A DNA stretch of 64,000 nt from the NCBI GenBank assembly GCA_021324935.1, contig JAJPIE010000023.1, positions 1 through 64,000 on the forward strand. Reading direction: 5' to 3'. Below are positions 9,085 through 18,500 of this stretch, piece by piece. The notes beneath the pieces were generated by a model. It searched no databases, had not been told where the DNA came from, and worked only from the letters and a program-made list of their open reading frames with translations. A program made the translations under genes and the position numbers. Source of the stretch: Acidobacteriota bacterium (GTDB lineage Bacteria; Acidobacteriota; Terriglobia; Acidiferrales; UBA7541). Every line of letters starts with the position of its first letter. Within the stretch, counting starts at the first letter, position 1.

Positions 9085-9573
9085 ATGGGAAGAGAGTACC
9101 CGGACCGTCCCGTGGTTGGCGTGGGCGGCGTATTAATCGAAGACGGGCGCACGCTGTTGATCAAGCGGGGCAGCGAGCCTCTGCTCGGCCAATGGTCGAT
9201 TCCGGGAGGTACGCTGGAGCTGGGCGAATCGCTGCAGCAAGGCGTTGCGCGCGAGATGCTCGAGGAAACCGGGCTGGAGGTCCGCGTCACGGACATGATC
9301 GAGGTCTTTGACCGGATTTTTACCGACCCGGCGGCCAAAGCGGTGAATGGCAGCGCTCGTCCCAGGTATCACTACGTCATCGTCGACTATCTTTGCGAGC
9401 GGCTCAGCGGCACGCCGCAGGCCGGCGGCGACGTCACCGACCTGGCGTTCGCGAGCGAAAACGAACTGGAAAAATTCCATCTGACTCCCACGGCCAACCG
9501 CGTTCTGCGGCGCGCGTTCGCCATGGATCGCGAGCGGCAAGGCAAGAAGTCGTTCCCATCTCCTTTGACCTGA
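9085..9573 (+). CDS. NUDIX hydrolase
   Basis: A 162-residue protein with a full Nudix box (about residues 38-60): GGTLELGESLQQGVAREMLEETGLEV supplies the metal-binding RExxEE core. Such enzymes hydrolyse nucleoside diphosphates linked to another moiety, for example ADP-ribose or oxidised nucleotides. The SIPGG motif before the box is typical of ADP-ribose pyrophosphatase and MutT-like members. The stop codon abuts that of the convergent DUF4097 gene with no gap. Substrate specificity cannot be decided from sequence. Confidence 0.92.
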   Translation: MGREYPDRPVVGVGGVLIEDGRTLLIKRGSEPLLGQWSIPGGTLELGESLQQGVAREMLEETGLEVRVTDMIEVFDRIFTDPAAKAVNGSARPRYHYVIVDYLCERLSGTPQAGGDVTDLAFASENELEKFHLTPTANRVLRRAFAMDRERQGKKSFPSPLT

Positions 9574-11205
9574 TCACTTCGAAAATTTCAGGATCTCGAT
9601 GCTTCCGTTGCTGTTGGTCAGCGAGAGCGCGCATCCCCCGTTGCCGACTTTTCCGTTGAGCGAGTCCCCGCCGAGCTGTCCGCTCGAGGTAACCGGCAAA
9701 TCGCTGCTGATGCGGCCGAACGAAGTGTGCGCCGTCAAGTTGTAGCCGGCGTCTTCCGGCAAACGGACCTGAATGGGCGCAAAGGAAGTTTTCACGGTGA
9801 TGTTCTTGCAAACCGATGACGTCCTCGCCGCGCCGATCAGCACCGAGCCGTTTTGGTTTTCCACGGTGATGATTCCCGCGATATTGTCCAGCGTCACCGA
9901 GCCGAAGCTCGTTCGCGCCGTGGCATCTCCCTTCACGGAATTCGCCGTCACCGGACCGTTGGAGTTCTCGATCTTCAGATTTCCATTCACTCGCTCCACC
10001 GTGACCGCGCCGAAACTTGTCTTCGCGTAGGTGTCGCCTCCCACGTCGGTCAGCGATATGCGCCCATTCCCGGTGGTCGCTCTCACGCCTTTCCGCAGCC
10101 CACTGGCTTCGATGGCGCCAAAGCTCGTGTTGAGCGTGCTCTTCCCCTTCACTTCCTGCACGGAAATGCCGCCGTTTGAATCGTCCACTTCCACCGCGCC
10201 GCTGATTTGCTCGAGCGAGACGTCCCCAAACGTGGTGTGAACGTAAACCTCATCCGCCGTCGGGCCGCCCGTGACCCGCCCGTTGGAGGCATTGCACTTC
10301 ACGTAGCCGCCCATGTTGGCAAACGTGATGGACCCGAAGCTCCCCGTCAGGTCGGCGGAGCCGCTCACCGTATTAACGTCGATCGAGCCATTGCTGTTTG
10401 TCACCACCAGAAAACCATGAATATTCCTCACATTCACCGAGCCGAAGGAATTGTTCACCTTCGCGCTGCCCGCGTCCGTCAGCTCCACCGGGCCATTGCC
10501 TCCCGAAATTGTCACCGCGCCGGCCACATTCCGGACGCTGATCGAGCCGAAACGGTCTTTCAGGTCCAGCGCCCCTTTGACCGTGGAGACAGTGATAGTT
10601 CCGTTGTTGTTCGTCACGCTGAGGTCACCGCTCAATTCGTCGGCTTCGATGGAACCAAAAGAGTTGGCCAGCCTCGCCGAGCCTCCATCCCGCACGCTGA
10701 GCTGCCCGTGGCTCGTTTCCAGATCGTTCCAGCCGTGCACGCCGCGAATCTCTACGTTACCAAACGCATTTTTGACCCACAGCTTCGCGTCCTCCGGCAC
10801 GCTGATGTCGTAATCCACAGAATACGAATTCTTCCGCCCAATGCGGAAGACCAGCGGATTCTCCGGCGGGACGATGGTGTGGACGCTGATGCCGTGCGCG
10901 TCCTGCTGCACGTCGATGCGCACCGCTTCCGCAAACTTCTCCGCTTCGGATTGCGAAGGCGCTTGCGAGTGGATCGTCGCGGAAATCGCGGCTTCATGGG
11001 AACCGGAGCCGTGGATGCGAATCTCGCCAAATTTGCTCTCGACACTTAGCGTCTGGCCAGAGGCAAACGGCAGCGTCTTTTGAAATTCGCGCATTGCCGT
11101 GTCCTGGCCGGCATGCGCACCCAACGCGGGACTCGAAATCACTGCACCGAGAAGCACCGCGCTGACGACTCGAGCCCAGGGGCTCGCCATCCGAGCCTCG
11201 GTCAT
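9574..11205 (-). CDS. exported DUF4097-family beta-solenoid protein
   Basis: A 543-residue protein with a signal peptide (about residues 8-32, ending GAHAG). The rest is a long run of roughly 20-residue half-repeats in which SFGSI/V-like strands alternate with NGxI-like strands. About eleven SFG-type turns are visible. This is the DUF4097 (adhesin-like) repeat, predicted to form a right-handed parallel beta-solenoid outside the membrane. Its ATG overlaps the anti-sigma stop by four bases, completing a sigma / anti-sigma / solenoid operon. A role as surface sensor or structural target of the sigma pathway is inferred from this context. Confidence 0.85.
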   Translation of the reverse strand: MTEARMASPWARVVSAVLLGAVISSPALGAHAGQDTAMREFQKTLPFASGQTLSVESKFGEIRIHGSGSHEAAISATIHSQAPSQSEAEKFAEAVRIDVQQDAHGISVHTIVPPENPLVFRIGRKNSYSVDYDISVPEDAKLWVKNAFGNVEIRGVHGWNDLETSHGQLSVRDGGSARLANSFGSIEADELSGDLSVTNNNGTITVSTVKGALDLKDRFGSISVRNVAGAVTISGGNGPVELTDAGSAKVNNSFGSVNVRNIHGFLVVTNSNGSIDVNTVSGSADLTGSFGSITFANMGGYVKCNASNGRVTGGPTADEVYVHTTFGDVSLEQISGAVEVDDSNGGISVQEVKGKSTLNTSFGAIEASGLRKGVRATTGNGRISLTDVGGDTYAKTSFGAVTVERVNGNLKIENSNGPVTANSVKGDATARTSFGSVTLDNIAGIITVENQNGSVLIGAARTSSVCKNITVKTSFAPIQVRLPEDAGYNLTAHTSFGRISSDLPVTSSGQLGGDSLNGKVGNGGCALSLTNSNGSIEILKFSK

Positions 11206-11861
11206 CGCTTGATCTCCAGAACTTCTTCCAGCGTCTGCTGCTTTTCCTGGTACATCGCCAGCAACTGGTAGCGCAAATGCGCATTCGAAGGATTCTCTCC
11301 CGCCTGCGCGCGCAATTCCGCAATCGCGCTGTCCAGCACCATCAGCTTCTCCCGGTAATTGGCCATCAGCGGTGTTTCCGAATTCAACTGCGGCCCGGCA
11401 TCGGCCGCCAGTTTATCGATCGCAGTGGTGTATTCGCGTTCGGTCCGTTCGACTTCCGCCAGTGCGCTCGATTTCAGCAGCTTGGCGGTGGCATCCGGCG
11501 AATTCGCGGGAGTCCTATGCGTGTAAAGGTAGCTGCCCGAAACCCCCAACACGAGAACCATCGCGCCTGCCAGTGCCATCTGCCAGCTCTGGGAAAGCCT
11601 CGGCCACAGATCGAGATGGCGCCAAAAACGTCCGCGCACCGGGGCATTTTGGCGTTCGCGAAGTGACGACTCAATCCGGGCCCAAAGCGCGGGCGCTTCC
11701 CGGTAATTGCGCAATTCCGCCGCAGCCGCACTCAATTGCTTCCACGCACGCACTTCCTCGGCGCAAACGGGGCAGCTGGCGGCGTGCTCTTCCAGAGCCT
11801 TCCACTCTTCGGTCGAGCCGTCCAGAAAAATTCGTTCCCGGCCTTCGCAGGAAATTTTCAT
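11202..11861 (-). CDS. zinc-finger (zf-HC2-like) membrane anti-sigma factor
   Basis: A 219-residue protein starting at 11861, where its ATG overlaps the sigma-factor stop by four bases. The N-terminus carries Cys5 and the H-x3-C-x2-C motif (HAASCPVC), the zinc anti-sigma signature. One transmembrane segment follows near residues 87-107 (MALAGAMVLVLGVSGSYLY), and the outer part is a helical, coiled-coil-like domain rich in Glu and Gln. It would hold the adjacent ECF sigma at the inner membrane until an envelope signal releases it. A longer open frame upstream overlaps the sigma gene out of frame and is not real. Confidence 0.85.
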   Translation of the reverse strand: MKISCEGRERIFLDGSTEEWKALEEHAASCPVCAEEVRAWKQLSAAAAELRNYREAPALWARIESSLRERQNAPVRGRFWRHLDLWPRLSQSWQMALAGAMVLVLGVSGSYLYTHRTPANSPDATAKLLKSSALAEVERTEREYTTAIDKLAADAGPQLNSETPLMANYREKLMVLDSAIAELRAQAGENPSNAHLRYQLLAMYQEKQQTLEEVLEIKR

Positions 11862-12538
11862 CGTGCACCTCCCGCACCAGCGCTCCGCGGAGGCTCCAGC
11901 AGCGCTCGCAGATTCCTCTTCGCCTGAAACAGCGTGTTCTTCGAGGCTGTCTCCGAAATCTCCAGCATCCCTGCAATTTCCGCATGGCGGAAACCCTCTA
12001 CCTCGTATAGCAAAAAGACTTCGCGTTGGTGCGCGGTCAGGCGTTCCAGTGCGCGCTCCAGGGCCATGCGCAAGGATGGATGAGACACCGTCGCGCGTGG
12101 CACGCTGCCTGGCAGCAGGGATTCCACGTCTTCTGTCGCTTGAACTTTCCGGCGCAACCGCGCGCGGCGCAGATCGTGGCAGGTATTCACAAGAATCCGA
12201 AAGCTCCAGGTCACAAACGAGGACTGCCCGCGAAAGCTGGCGATGCTTCGCTGAATCTTTAGAAACGTCTCCTGGACGGCATCTTCCGCATCCGTCGGCG
12301 AGCCCAGCAGATTCCGCGCCAAATTCTTCATGCGAGTTCCCTGCCAGCGATAAAGCTGTTCGTAACCCTGCAAGTTCCCGCTGAGGCAAGCGCTGGCCAC
12401 AGCGGCGTCCTGCGAGGGTTCAGCGGCAACCTGCTCCGTCTCCATTCGTGATTCGGAAGGTTCCACTCGCCGCTCCCCGGTCCGCACCGCCCCGGAGATT
12501 CTATGCTCCCAGGGCAGGGTAAGTCCCACAGATCCCAT
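11858..12538 (-). CDS. ECF-family RNA polymerase sigma factor
   Basis: A 226-residue sigma-70 family factor. The ATG at 12538 is chosen because AGGAGA lies five to six bases upstream; a longer frame starting at 12604 has no such site. Region 2 includes NLLGSPTDAEDAVQETFLKI and FVTWSFRILVNTCHDLRR. Region 4 includes LTAHQREVFLLYEVEGFRH and an HTH ending SKNTLFQAKRNLR. The N-terminus has about 40 extra low-complexity residues. It is co-transcribed with its anti-sigma and the DUF4097 protein, so it likely autoregulates this operon. Confidence 0.92.
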   Translation of the reverse strand: MGSVGLTLPWEHRISGAVRTGERRVEPSESRMETEQVAAEPSQDAAVASACLSGNLQGYEQLYRWQGTRMKNLARNLLGSPTDAEDAVQETFLKIQRSIASFRGQSSFVTWSFRILVNTCHDLRRARLRRKVQATEDVESLLPGSVPRATVSHPSLRMALERALERLTAHQREVFLLYEVEGFRHAEIAGMLEISETASKNTLFQAKRNLRALLEPPRSAGAGGAR

Positions 12539-12674
12539 GACTTTCTCCTGGAGAATAGACGCCGGAGCAAGCCAAAAGGTCTGAGCGGAGAAATCGTCCC
12601 GCAATGCGCTTTAAATGCTTACGTTTCTTTGGATTAATCAAGATGAGCGCCAGCGCTCCCGAGGAGGCGATGCG

Positions 12675-13430
12675 CTAGTAACTCGCTTCGCGAGGCAGGC
12701 CCCCGCAGGTGCGTTCGCGCTGCTCAAATTCTCGCACAATGTCCCGTAGGTCTTTCGGCGTGAAATCCGGCCAGCGTTTCGCGAAAAAGAATAACTCTGC
12801 GAAAGCGCATTCCCACAGCAGGAAATCCGAGAGCCGCTGTTCGCCCCCGGTACGGATCAGCACATCCACGTCCGTGGAGCCGCCCCTCTGAACCTCCGCA
12901 AGTACATCACCGAAGGCTTCCGCGGACAGATCCGTGGCTTTGTAAAACTTGCTGGCCGCCTGGAACAGAGAATGCCGCGCGGAATAATCCACAGCCAGCC
13001 GGAGATGCAGCTTGCTTCCTTTCGCGGTCAGCGCCTCCGCGTCGGCGATGGCCTCGCGGAGCGGCGCCGGAAGCCGGTCGCGCCTCCCAATGATGTTCAG
13101 GCGAATGCCTTGGTCGAGGCAGTGCGAAGTTTCCTCCTCCAGATATTCCCGGAGAATCTGGAGGATCGCCGCGACTTCGGCGGGTGGCCGCTTCCAGTCG
13201 GCCGAAGACAGGGCGAACAGCGTGAGCGTGTGGATGCCAAGGTGCGGGGCGCAGCGAATCACGTTGCGCGCCGCTTGGGCGCCGGCGCGGTGCCCCGCCG
13301 AGCGCGACAGAAAACGGGAAGTGGCCCAGCGGCCGTTGCCATCGCAAATGATCGCCACATGAAGCTGCGCGGCTGCCCGAAGCGCCGGCTGCTGCCGCGA
13401 TGTTTCTTTTTGCAAAAGTTGGAATTGCAC
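12675..13430 (-). CDS. uppS: isoprenyl (undecaprenyl) diphosphate synthase
   Basis: A 251-residue cis-prenyltransferase with a GTG start. It condenses isopentenyl diphosphates onto farnesyl diphosphate to make the C55 lipid carrier for peptidoglycan and other envelope glycans. Signature motifs are present: CDGNGRWA (catalytic Asp), HRAGAQAARN, ALSSADWKRP, and RTGGEQRLSDFLLWE with WPDF near the end. The second residue of the first motif is Cys-Asp rather than the usual Met-Asp. The gene follows a winged-helix regulator on the same strand, and the 71-base gap between them contains a perfect palindrome (13472-13486). Confidence 0.93.
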   Translation of the reverse strand: MQFQLLQKETSRQQPALRAAAQLHVAIICDGNGRWATSRFLSRSAGHRAGAQAARNVIRCAPHLGIHTLTLFALSSADWKRPPAEVAAILQILREYLEEETSHCLDQGIRLNIIGRRDRLPAPLREAIADAEALTAKGSKLHLRLAVDYSARHSLFQAASKFYKATDLSAEAFGDVLAEVQRGGSTDVDVLIRTGGEQRLSDFLLWECAFAELFFFAKRWPDFTPKDLRDIVREFEQRERTCGGLPREASY

Positions 13431-13469
13431 GGGAATACTTCTTTCTCCGCCGCTTATTTACGCAATGTA

Positions 13470-13487
13470 CTTTATATTATAAAGAAT
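13470..13487 (-). promoter_or_regulatory. palindromic operator candidate upstream of uppS
   Basis: CTTTATA-T-TATAAAG at 13472-13486 is a perfect 7-bp inverted repeat with one central base, 42 bases before the uppS start. The 18-base string GTACTTTATATTATAAAG (13469-13486) matches 16 of 18 positions with the site at 14563-14580 upstream of the regulator operon. This suggests both are bound by the same protein, most simply the regulator at 13502-13882. Confidence 0.55.
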
Positions 13488-13501
13488 GACATCAAAAAAA
13501 T

Positions 13502-13882
13502 TTACCTCTCGCGCGTCGCCCGGATCAGCGCCTCCATGTGATCCAAATACCGTTCCAGCGCCCGCCGCCCTGCCGGCGCCAGGCGATATTCGGTCTTGGG
13601 CAGGCGGCCGTCGAACGATTTCGTGCAAACGATGTAATCCGCTTCCTCCAGCTTGCGCGCATGCACGCTCAAGTTGCCATCGGTGGTCTTCAGCAGCGCT
13701 TTCAGTTCATTGAAGGTCAGCGCGCGATTCACGGCCAGCGCACTGACGATTCCCAGCCGGATGCGCTCGTGGATCAGGCGATCCAGCGATGCCGGAACTG
13801 GCTGACCCGCCGCGCTACGAACCGGCGCGGGCCCTTCCTCGCGCTGCGGACGATCCTGCCGGATTGTGGACGACTTGGCCAC
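13502..13882 (-). CDS. winged-helix transcriptional regulator
   Basis: A 126-residue protein starting at the GTG at 13882, which has AAGGAAA five bases upstream and lies 29 bases after the stop of the membrane-protein gene. Residues about 38-118 form a winged helix of the HTH_34 / ArsR-MarR-like type: RLGIVSALAVNRALTFNELK, TDGNLSVHARKLEEADYI and a wing with KTEYRLAPAGRRALE. No metal or ligand motif is obvious. It is encoded between a membrane protein and uppS, and paired palindromes flank this group, so autoregulation is likely. Confidence 0.85.
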   Translation of the reverse strand: MAKSSTIRQDRPQREEGPAPVRSAAGQPVPASLDRLIHERIRLGIVSALAVNRALTFNELKALLKTTDGNLSVHARKLEEADYIVCTKSFDGRLPKTEYRLAPAGRRALERYLDHMEALIRATRER

Positions 13883-13911
13883 GCTTTCCTTATTCCTCAA
13901 AGCTCGCTCGT

Positions 13912-14526
13912 TCAGCCACCGTACCGTAACGCGATCCAGAAGCCAAACGCAATGTGCACCGCGCCGAATCCCCCGGCCATGAATAGGTTTCCCCACGCAA
14001 CCGGTGCGAACAACGCTGCCGCGCCAAGGACCATCAGGCATAAGCCCATAATGGGCACGGCTCGCACGGAAAACGCACCGCCGGTCACAATGGCCGTGCC
14101 ATAGAGCAACAACCACACCCCCGGCAGAACCGAGGTCGCTCTAATTTGAAACAGGACCAACGTCAAAAGCCCGCCCACGATGATTGGCGGCGCAAAGCTC
14201 AAGACAAACTTCCTTCCTGGCCCTCGAAAGATCGAGGAATTCGCGCGGCGCGCCTTTGTGGCCGCCGCAGGGGCCGCAATGGCCACCGCCACAAACACTT
14301 CCGCCAGCCAGATGGTTAGCCACGCCCCGGCAGAAGCCTGGCGCGAGGCCAGAAACGCGGCCGCCAGTGCCGTCGCTCCCATGCCCACGCCTCCCCAGCC
14401 GGGAACGGCGGTGAACTCGGCCGCATTCTCCATCGTCTCGCGGATATAGCGCAGATGGTCGGCGGCCCGAGCATCGATAGGGATGGGCTCGCGGAGGGAA
14501 GTGCGGCTTGGGCGAGGGACAGTCAC
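13912..14526 (-). CDS. multi-pass membrane protein of unknown function
   Basis: A 204-residue protein with a GTG start. After an N-terminal cytoplasmic helix (RAADHLRYIRETMENAAEF) and an AVPGWGGVGMG motif come about five to six hydrophobic helices, the clearest at residues 48-60, 70-88, 112-130, 135-150, 155-172 and 185-200. No catalytic motif is seen. It precedes the winged-helix regulator with a 29-base gap, so the pair probably forms a sensing/regulatory unit. I recognise the arrangement as a common acidobacterial pairing but not its function. Confidence 0.75.
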   Translation of the reverse strand: MTVPRPSRTSLREPIPIDARAADHLRYIRETMENAAEFTAVPGWGGVGMGATALAAAFLASRQASAGAWLTIWLAEVFVAVAIAAPAAATKARRANSSIFRGPGRKFVLSFAPPIIVGGLLTLVLFQIRATSVLPGVWLLLYGTAIVTGGAFSVRAVPIMGLCLMVLGAAALFAPVAWGNLFMAGGFGAVHIAFGFWIALRYGG

Positions 14527-14562
14527 GAAGGAAAGGATAGGGAAAAGGACGAGTCATGTCAA

Positions 14563-14580
14563 GTACTTTATAATACAAAG
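14563..14580 (-). promoter_or_regulatory. palindromic operator candidate upstream of the membrane protein/regulator operon
   Basis: CTTTATA-A-TACAAAG at 14566-14580 is the same 15-base palindrome as at 13472-13486 with one arm change. It lies about 40 bases before the GTG of the membrane-protein gene, in an AT-rich island where a promoter is expected. It is a likely autoregulatory site of the winged-helix protein. Confidence 0.5.
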
Positions 14581-14809
14581 CTAGAGCGCGTTACATTCTT
14601 GTTCTTCCGACAGTCCAGCCATCCCCTGCTAACCAACTCGCGCCGCGGCGGCACTGGTCTTCCGCTCCCCTGCCCGCAAGGTCAGTGACGACCCCGGCAA
14701 TTCTGCACCTCGGAGCAGGAGGCAAGTTGACGCGGCCTGCTTAAACTCGGAAGTAGAAAGACGGATTCGGGACTCCAGCAATTCCCCGATTCGCGGCGTG
14801 GAGGCGGTC

Positions 14810-15472
14810 ATGAAAGCGGCGTTGGCATTGATCTTGATATACATTGGCACGTTTCTGGTGGCCACCCAGGGAAATTCCCTCGGTGACGTGCAAGCCGCCG
14901 CGCAGAATGCTCCCAACGCTCAGGCCCAGGCTCCTTCCACAACGGCGATTGATCCCGTGAAGAAAGCGGATATTTGCTCGTTGCTCGAACTGGCGGGCGC
15001 GCGCGATCTCGTGAAGGATTCCATGACTCACGCCGCAGAACAGTACCGCGAGCGCCTTCTCGAGACCGTGCCCAACAATCAGCAGGGGCAAGCTTTTGTC
15101 AACGCGGTCATCTCCGATTACGAAAAAAGATTCGATGTGGATGCGGTCAACGAACAACTCGCCTCGATTTACGACAAGCACTACACCGATGATGAGATCA
15201 AGGGGCTGCTGCAGTTCTACGGTTCTCCACTCGGGCAGAAGGTTGCCGCCGAATCGCCCAAGATTGGCCGCGAACTTCAGGAAGCCGTGCGCGTAACTTC
15301 AGGGAAAGCAGCGAAGGAAGCGTTGCAGGAAGCCAAGCAGGAAAATCCCGGCGTGGGACAGAATGCCAGGCTCATGGCGCAGGGTCGGCGCTTCCCGCAA
15401 CAGCGCCGCGGGCAGCAACCGCAATCGCAGGACGCAGCCCCGCAGTCCGCGCAACAACAGGATCCTCAATAG
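14810..15472 (+). CDS. exported DUF2059-domain protein
   Basis: A 220-residue protein starting at the ATG at 14810, chosen because GGAGG lies five bases upstream (a GTG at 14798 is also open). The signal peptide spans residues 1-20. The DUF2059 core follows (about 50-160), with YEKRFDVDAVNEQLASIYDKHYTDDEIKGLLQFYGSPLGQKV as its best segment; this is the characteristic FT/SDEELK..FY.S..G pattern. A long Gln/Pro-rich disordered tail ends the protein. The family is periplasmic with unknown biochemical role. It stands alone, convergent with the tamB gene. Confidence 0.88.
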   Translation: MKAALALILIYIGTFLVATQGNSLGDVQAAAQNAPNAQAQAPSTTAIDPVKKADICSLLELAGARDLVKDSMTHAAEQYRERLLETVPNNQQGQAFVNAVISDYEKRFDVDAVNEQLASIYDKHYTDDEIKGLLQFYGSPLGQKVAAESPKIGRELQEAVRVTSGKAAKEALQEAKQENPGVGQNARLMAQGRRFPQQRRGQQPQSQDAAPQSAQQQDPQ

Positions 15473-15507
15473 TTGAATCTGGCTCGCGCCAGGTCAGGGG
15501 CAGGTCT

Positions 15508-18500
15508 TTAGGGAAACCGCTTCTTGATTTTTATGTCCATGCCGAACGTGCCGTTCTGATCGCGCAAGGCTACCACCGAAATATTCCGCGTGACGTTGTA
15601 TTCGATCTGAATCACCTGCTGCTGCGTCGAGCTGACGTTCGACACGTAGGTGACCGCCAGATTGGGCGTAACCTGCTGCTCAACCGTCACGCGCGCCGCT
15701 ACGTTTTGCCCGGAGCCTGTGCTGCCGACGCCGGCGAGTCCCGGATCCACGCGGAATCGCGTGATTCCAAACAGACGTTCCACGCGCCCTCCCAACTGGC
15801 TCGAGATCGCTTCCGATAACAGCGCCGTCGCCCCCGCGTTGCCCGCCGGCCCCGTTTGTCCCGTGGCGCCGGCGCGCATGGTAGCTTCCGAACTGGTTTG
15901 CCCCATGGCCAAAAGGGTAATGATGTCGTTGCCCGGCAAGGGCGGATCCGAGCGGTAGGAAAGGCTCATCTTACTCGCCTGGCCGGTGAAATTCAGGGTG
16001 ATTTCATACTGCTGAATCGTAGTGGTGGCCTCGAAGTTGATCACGGGATCCAGGCGAAATGGGTTCGCAAAGTTCAAGTCGCCTCGATTCACTTTGTAGT
16101 GGCTGTCCCGGAAGAACAGGTCGCCCGAAAGAACGTGGATGTGTCCCAGCAGAATCGGATGATCCGCTGTCCCTCGCACGCGCAGATTCGATTCCGCTTC
16201 CAGATGCGCCCCTGGCCACTCCATGCGTGCATCCGGCGAGGAGCTCCCTTCGACGTCGAGCTGCAAATTCCGAAGGAAGGTCGAGGTCGTGGAGGTGCCC
16301 GAGCTTGACGTGAGCGAGCCGACCGATTCGATGCCCTCGCTCAGGTTCACCCGCTGCACCACCACTTTGCCGGAAAGCAACCCGCCGTCTAACGTTCCGG
16401 AGAGTCGCAGCGATCCGCCCACCAGCCAGCTCATTCCTTCCGGATAACGGATACGGATGCGATCGGTTTTCGCTGAAATGTCATAGCGCAGCGGTTTCTC
16501 CGAATAATTGGCGGCGCCGGAAAGCGTGATCAACCCGCCGCCGGCCTCGCCCGTTACATTGTCGAAGAACAGCCGGTTGGCGTCGAAGACCAGGTCGCCT
16601 TTCACATTGCTCAAGCCCGTGGGAAAATCCGCCGAACGCACGGAGGCGTCGATTAGCTTCACCCGGCCAACGATGCGCGGCCGGTCGAGTGTCCCTCCGA
16701 ACGAAGCGTTCATATCCGCGTGCCCCGCCACACCCACGCCGGGGATGTACGCGCTCAGCAGCCGCAGGTCCACCGACCCGTTGAGTTTCAGCGACACCGT
16801 CCGCCGCCCCGTAAATTGCACCGACCCGGTCATCTCCGCGTTGGTATCCGTTCCTTTAAGTGACATGCTCACGATCTTCAAGGAATCACGCGTGGAAGTG
16901 AGATGAATAGGGCCCTGATTTTCCAGTTGCACCCCTCCATAATTGATTGCCAGGCGCGAAAAATTTCCGTCCACCGTAAGCGTTTCCGGGTTCCGCAACT
17001 CGCCTTTAAACGTGATGTCTCCGTCGGCGACGCCGTGACCCGGAAACTTTTCCACGTGCAGGGAAGAAAGCAGGTACGGATCGAGGTTGATGTTTCGGAT
17101 GGTAATTTTGCCGTCGAGCGGCAAGGGATCCTCCAGGCCCAGATTGATTCCCCCGCCGATGGCCCCTTCGGTCATCGCCGAACCTAGCTTGAGCTGCATC
17201 AGCTTTCCATCGGACTGCAGGTCGCCTTCGAAGCTCCCGATTACTTCCGAACCGACCTGAAAATCCACCACACGGAAACTTCCGTCGGCCACCGGAGCCC
17301 GCGCCTGCCCACTGGATTTCAGGCGAAACGAGATTTGTCCATCCACCGGCAAACCAGCCGCTTTGATCCGGCGGAAATTGGCCAGTGGCAGCGATGCTCC
17401 CACCAGGTCCGTGGTCAGCGCTCCGTCCGCGAAACGATACGCCACAGCTCCGGTCACGATCCCCGCGCCTCCGGTTTTTTCCGTTCCCGGCGCAAAAAAG
17501 CGCAGCTCGGCGTTCGAAAGGCGTACTTCATCCGGCATCACCGTCAGTTGCCCGCGCAGCCGGTTGAACGGCACCGTGTACACGTTCGCATCCGCCAGGT
17601 CCAGCAAACCGGTCAGCGCCGGCGCCGCGCGGGTGCCTCTGCCATGGAACTGTCCCGTGAGCAGTCCTTCCACGGAATATTTCCATCCCGCGAGCTTTTC
17701 CAATTCCTGCAGCGGCACTTTCTCCAGATCGAGTTCGCTTTCCCATGCGTTGTCCGGGCGGAATTCCCAGTCGGTGAGTTGCAACTGACCCTCGATGCCT
17801 GCTTCCATTGCGCCGCGGCGGGCCCGGCCTCGCGAGATCGCCAACTGCGCCGGTGAATAGCTCAAATCGGCGTCCAGCGAATCCAGCAGAAAATTGTCGT
17901 AGCGCACGCGCTCGCCTTGCAGGTGTCCCGTAAACGTCGGCCCGCCCGAGGGTCCGGCAATTTTCCCGGACCATTGCACCGAGCCGTCGATCACCGTTTT
18001 CGCTGCGGGCGTGCCCGGCTTATCGCCAGCGATGGCGTGAATGAAATCGTCCCAGGCGGCCAGCGATCCGATGTCCAGCCGGGCATCGAGTGAAGTGGTT
18101 TTCGGATGCAAAACGCCGTTGAAATTTCCGCGCGAAGTGGGCGTTTCGAAATCGAACAGGTCGATTTGCAGCGTGTCCACACCGTAGCGGTAACGCAGCG
18201 CCGCTTCGCTGGTAACTGGCATGTGGCCCGGCAGGACCTGATCCGGCACGTCCCAGTGCATCCGCGCGGAAATATCGAATTCACGGAAATTGTCGTGCCA
18301 GGTTTCCACGGTATCCGCGGTAATCACGGAATCCCAGTGCAGGCTGTCGATCGGAAAGCCTGCATGATCGATGGCCGGAGTCACCTCGCCCAGCCGGACG
18401 CCCTGGACTTTCGTCTCGGCGCGGAATTTTAGGCCGTCGAACTTCATCGTGACGCGGCCTTTCACGCTACCCCCCATGGCGTACGCCGCGAAATCCGGCA

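Noticed and set aside
11202..12389. A 395-residue version of the anti-sigma factor
   Set aside because: Its first 175 residues lie over the sigma gene out of frame; the zinc-finger protein begins at 11861 in an ATGA overlap.
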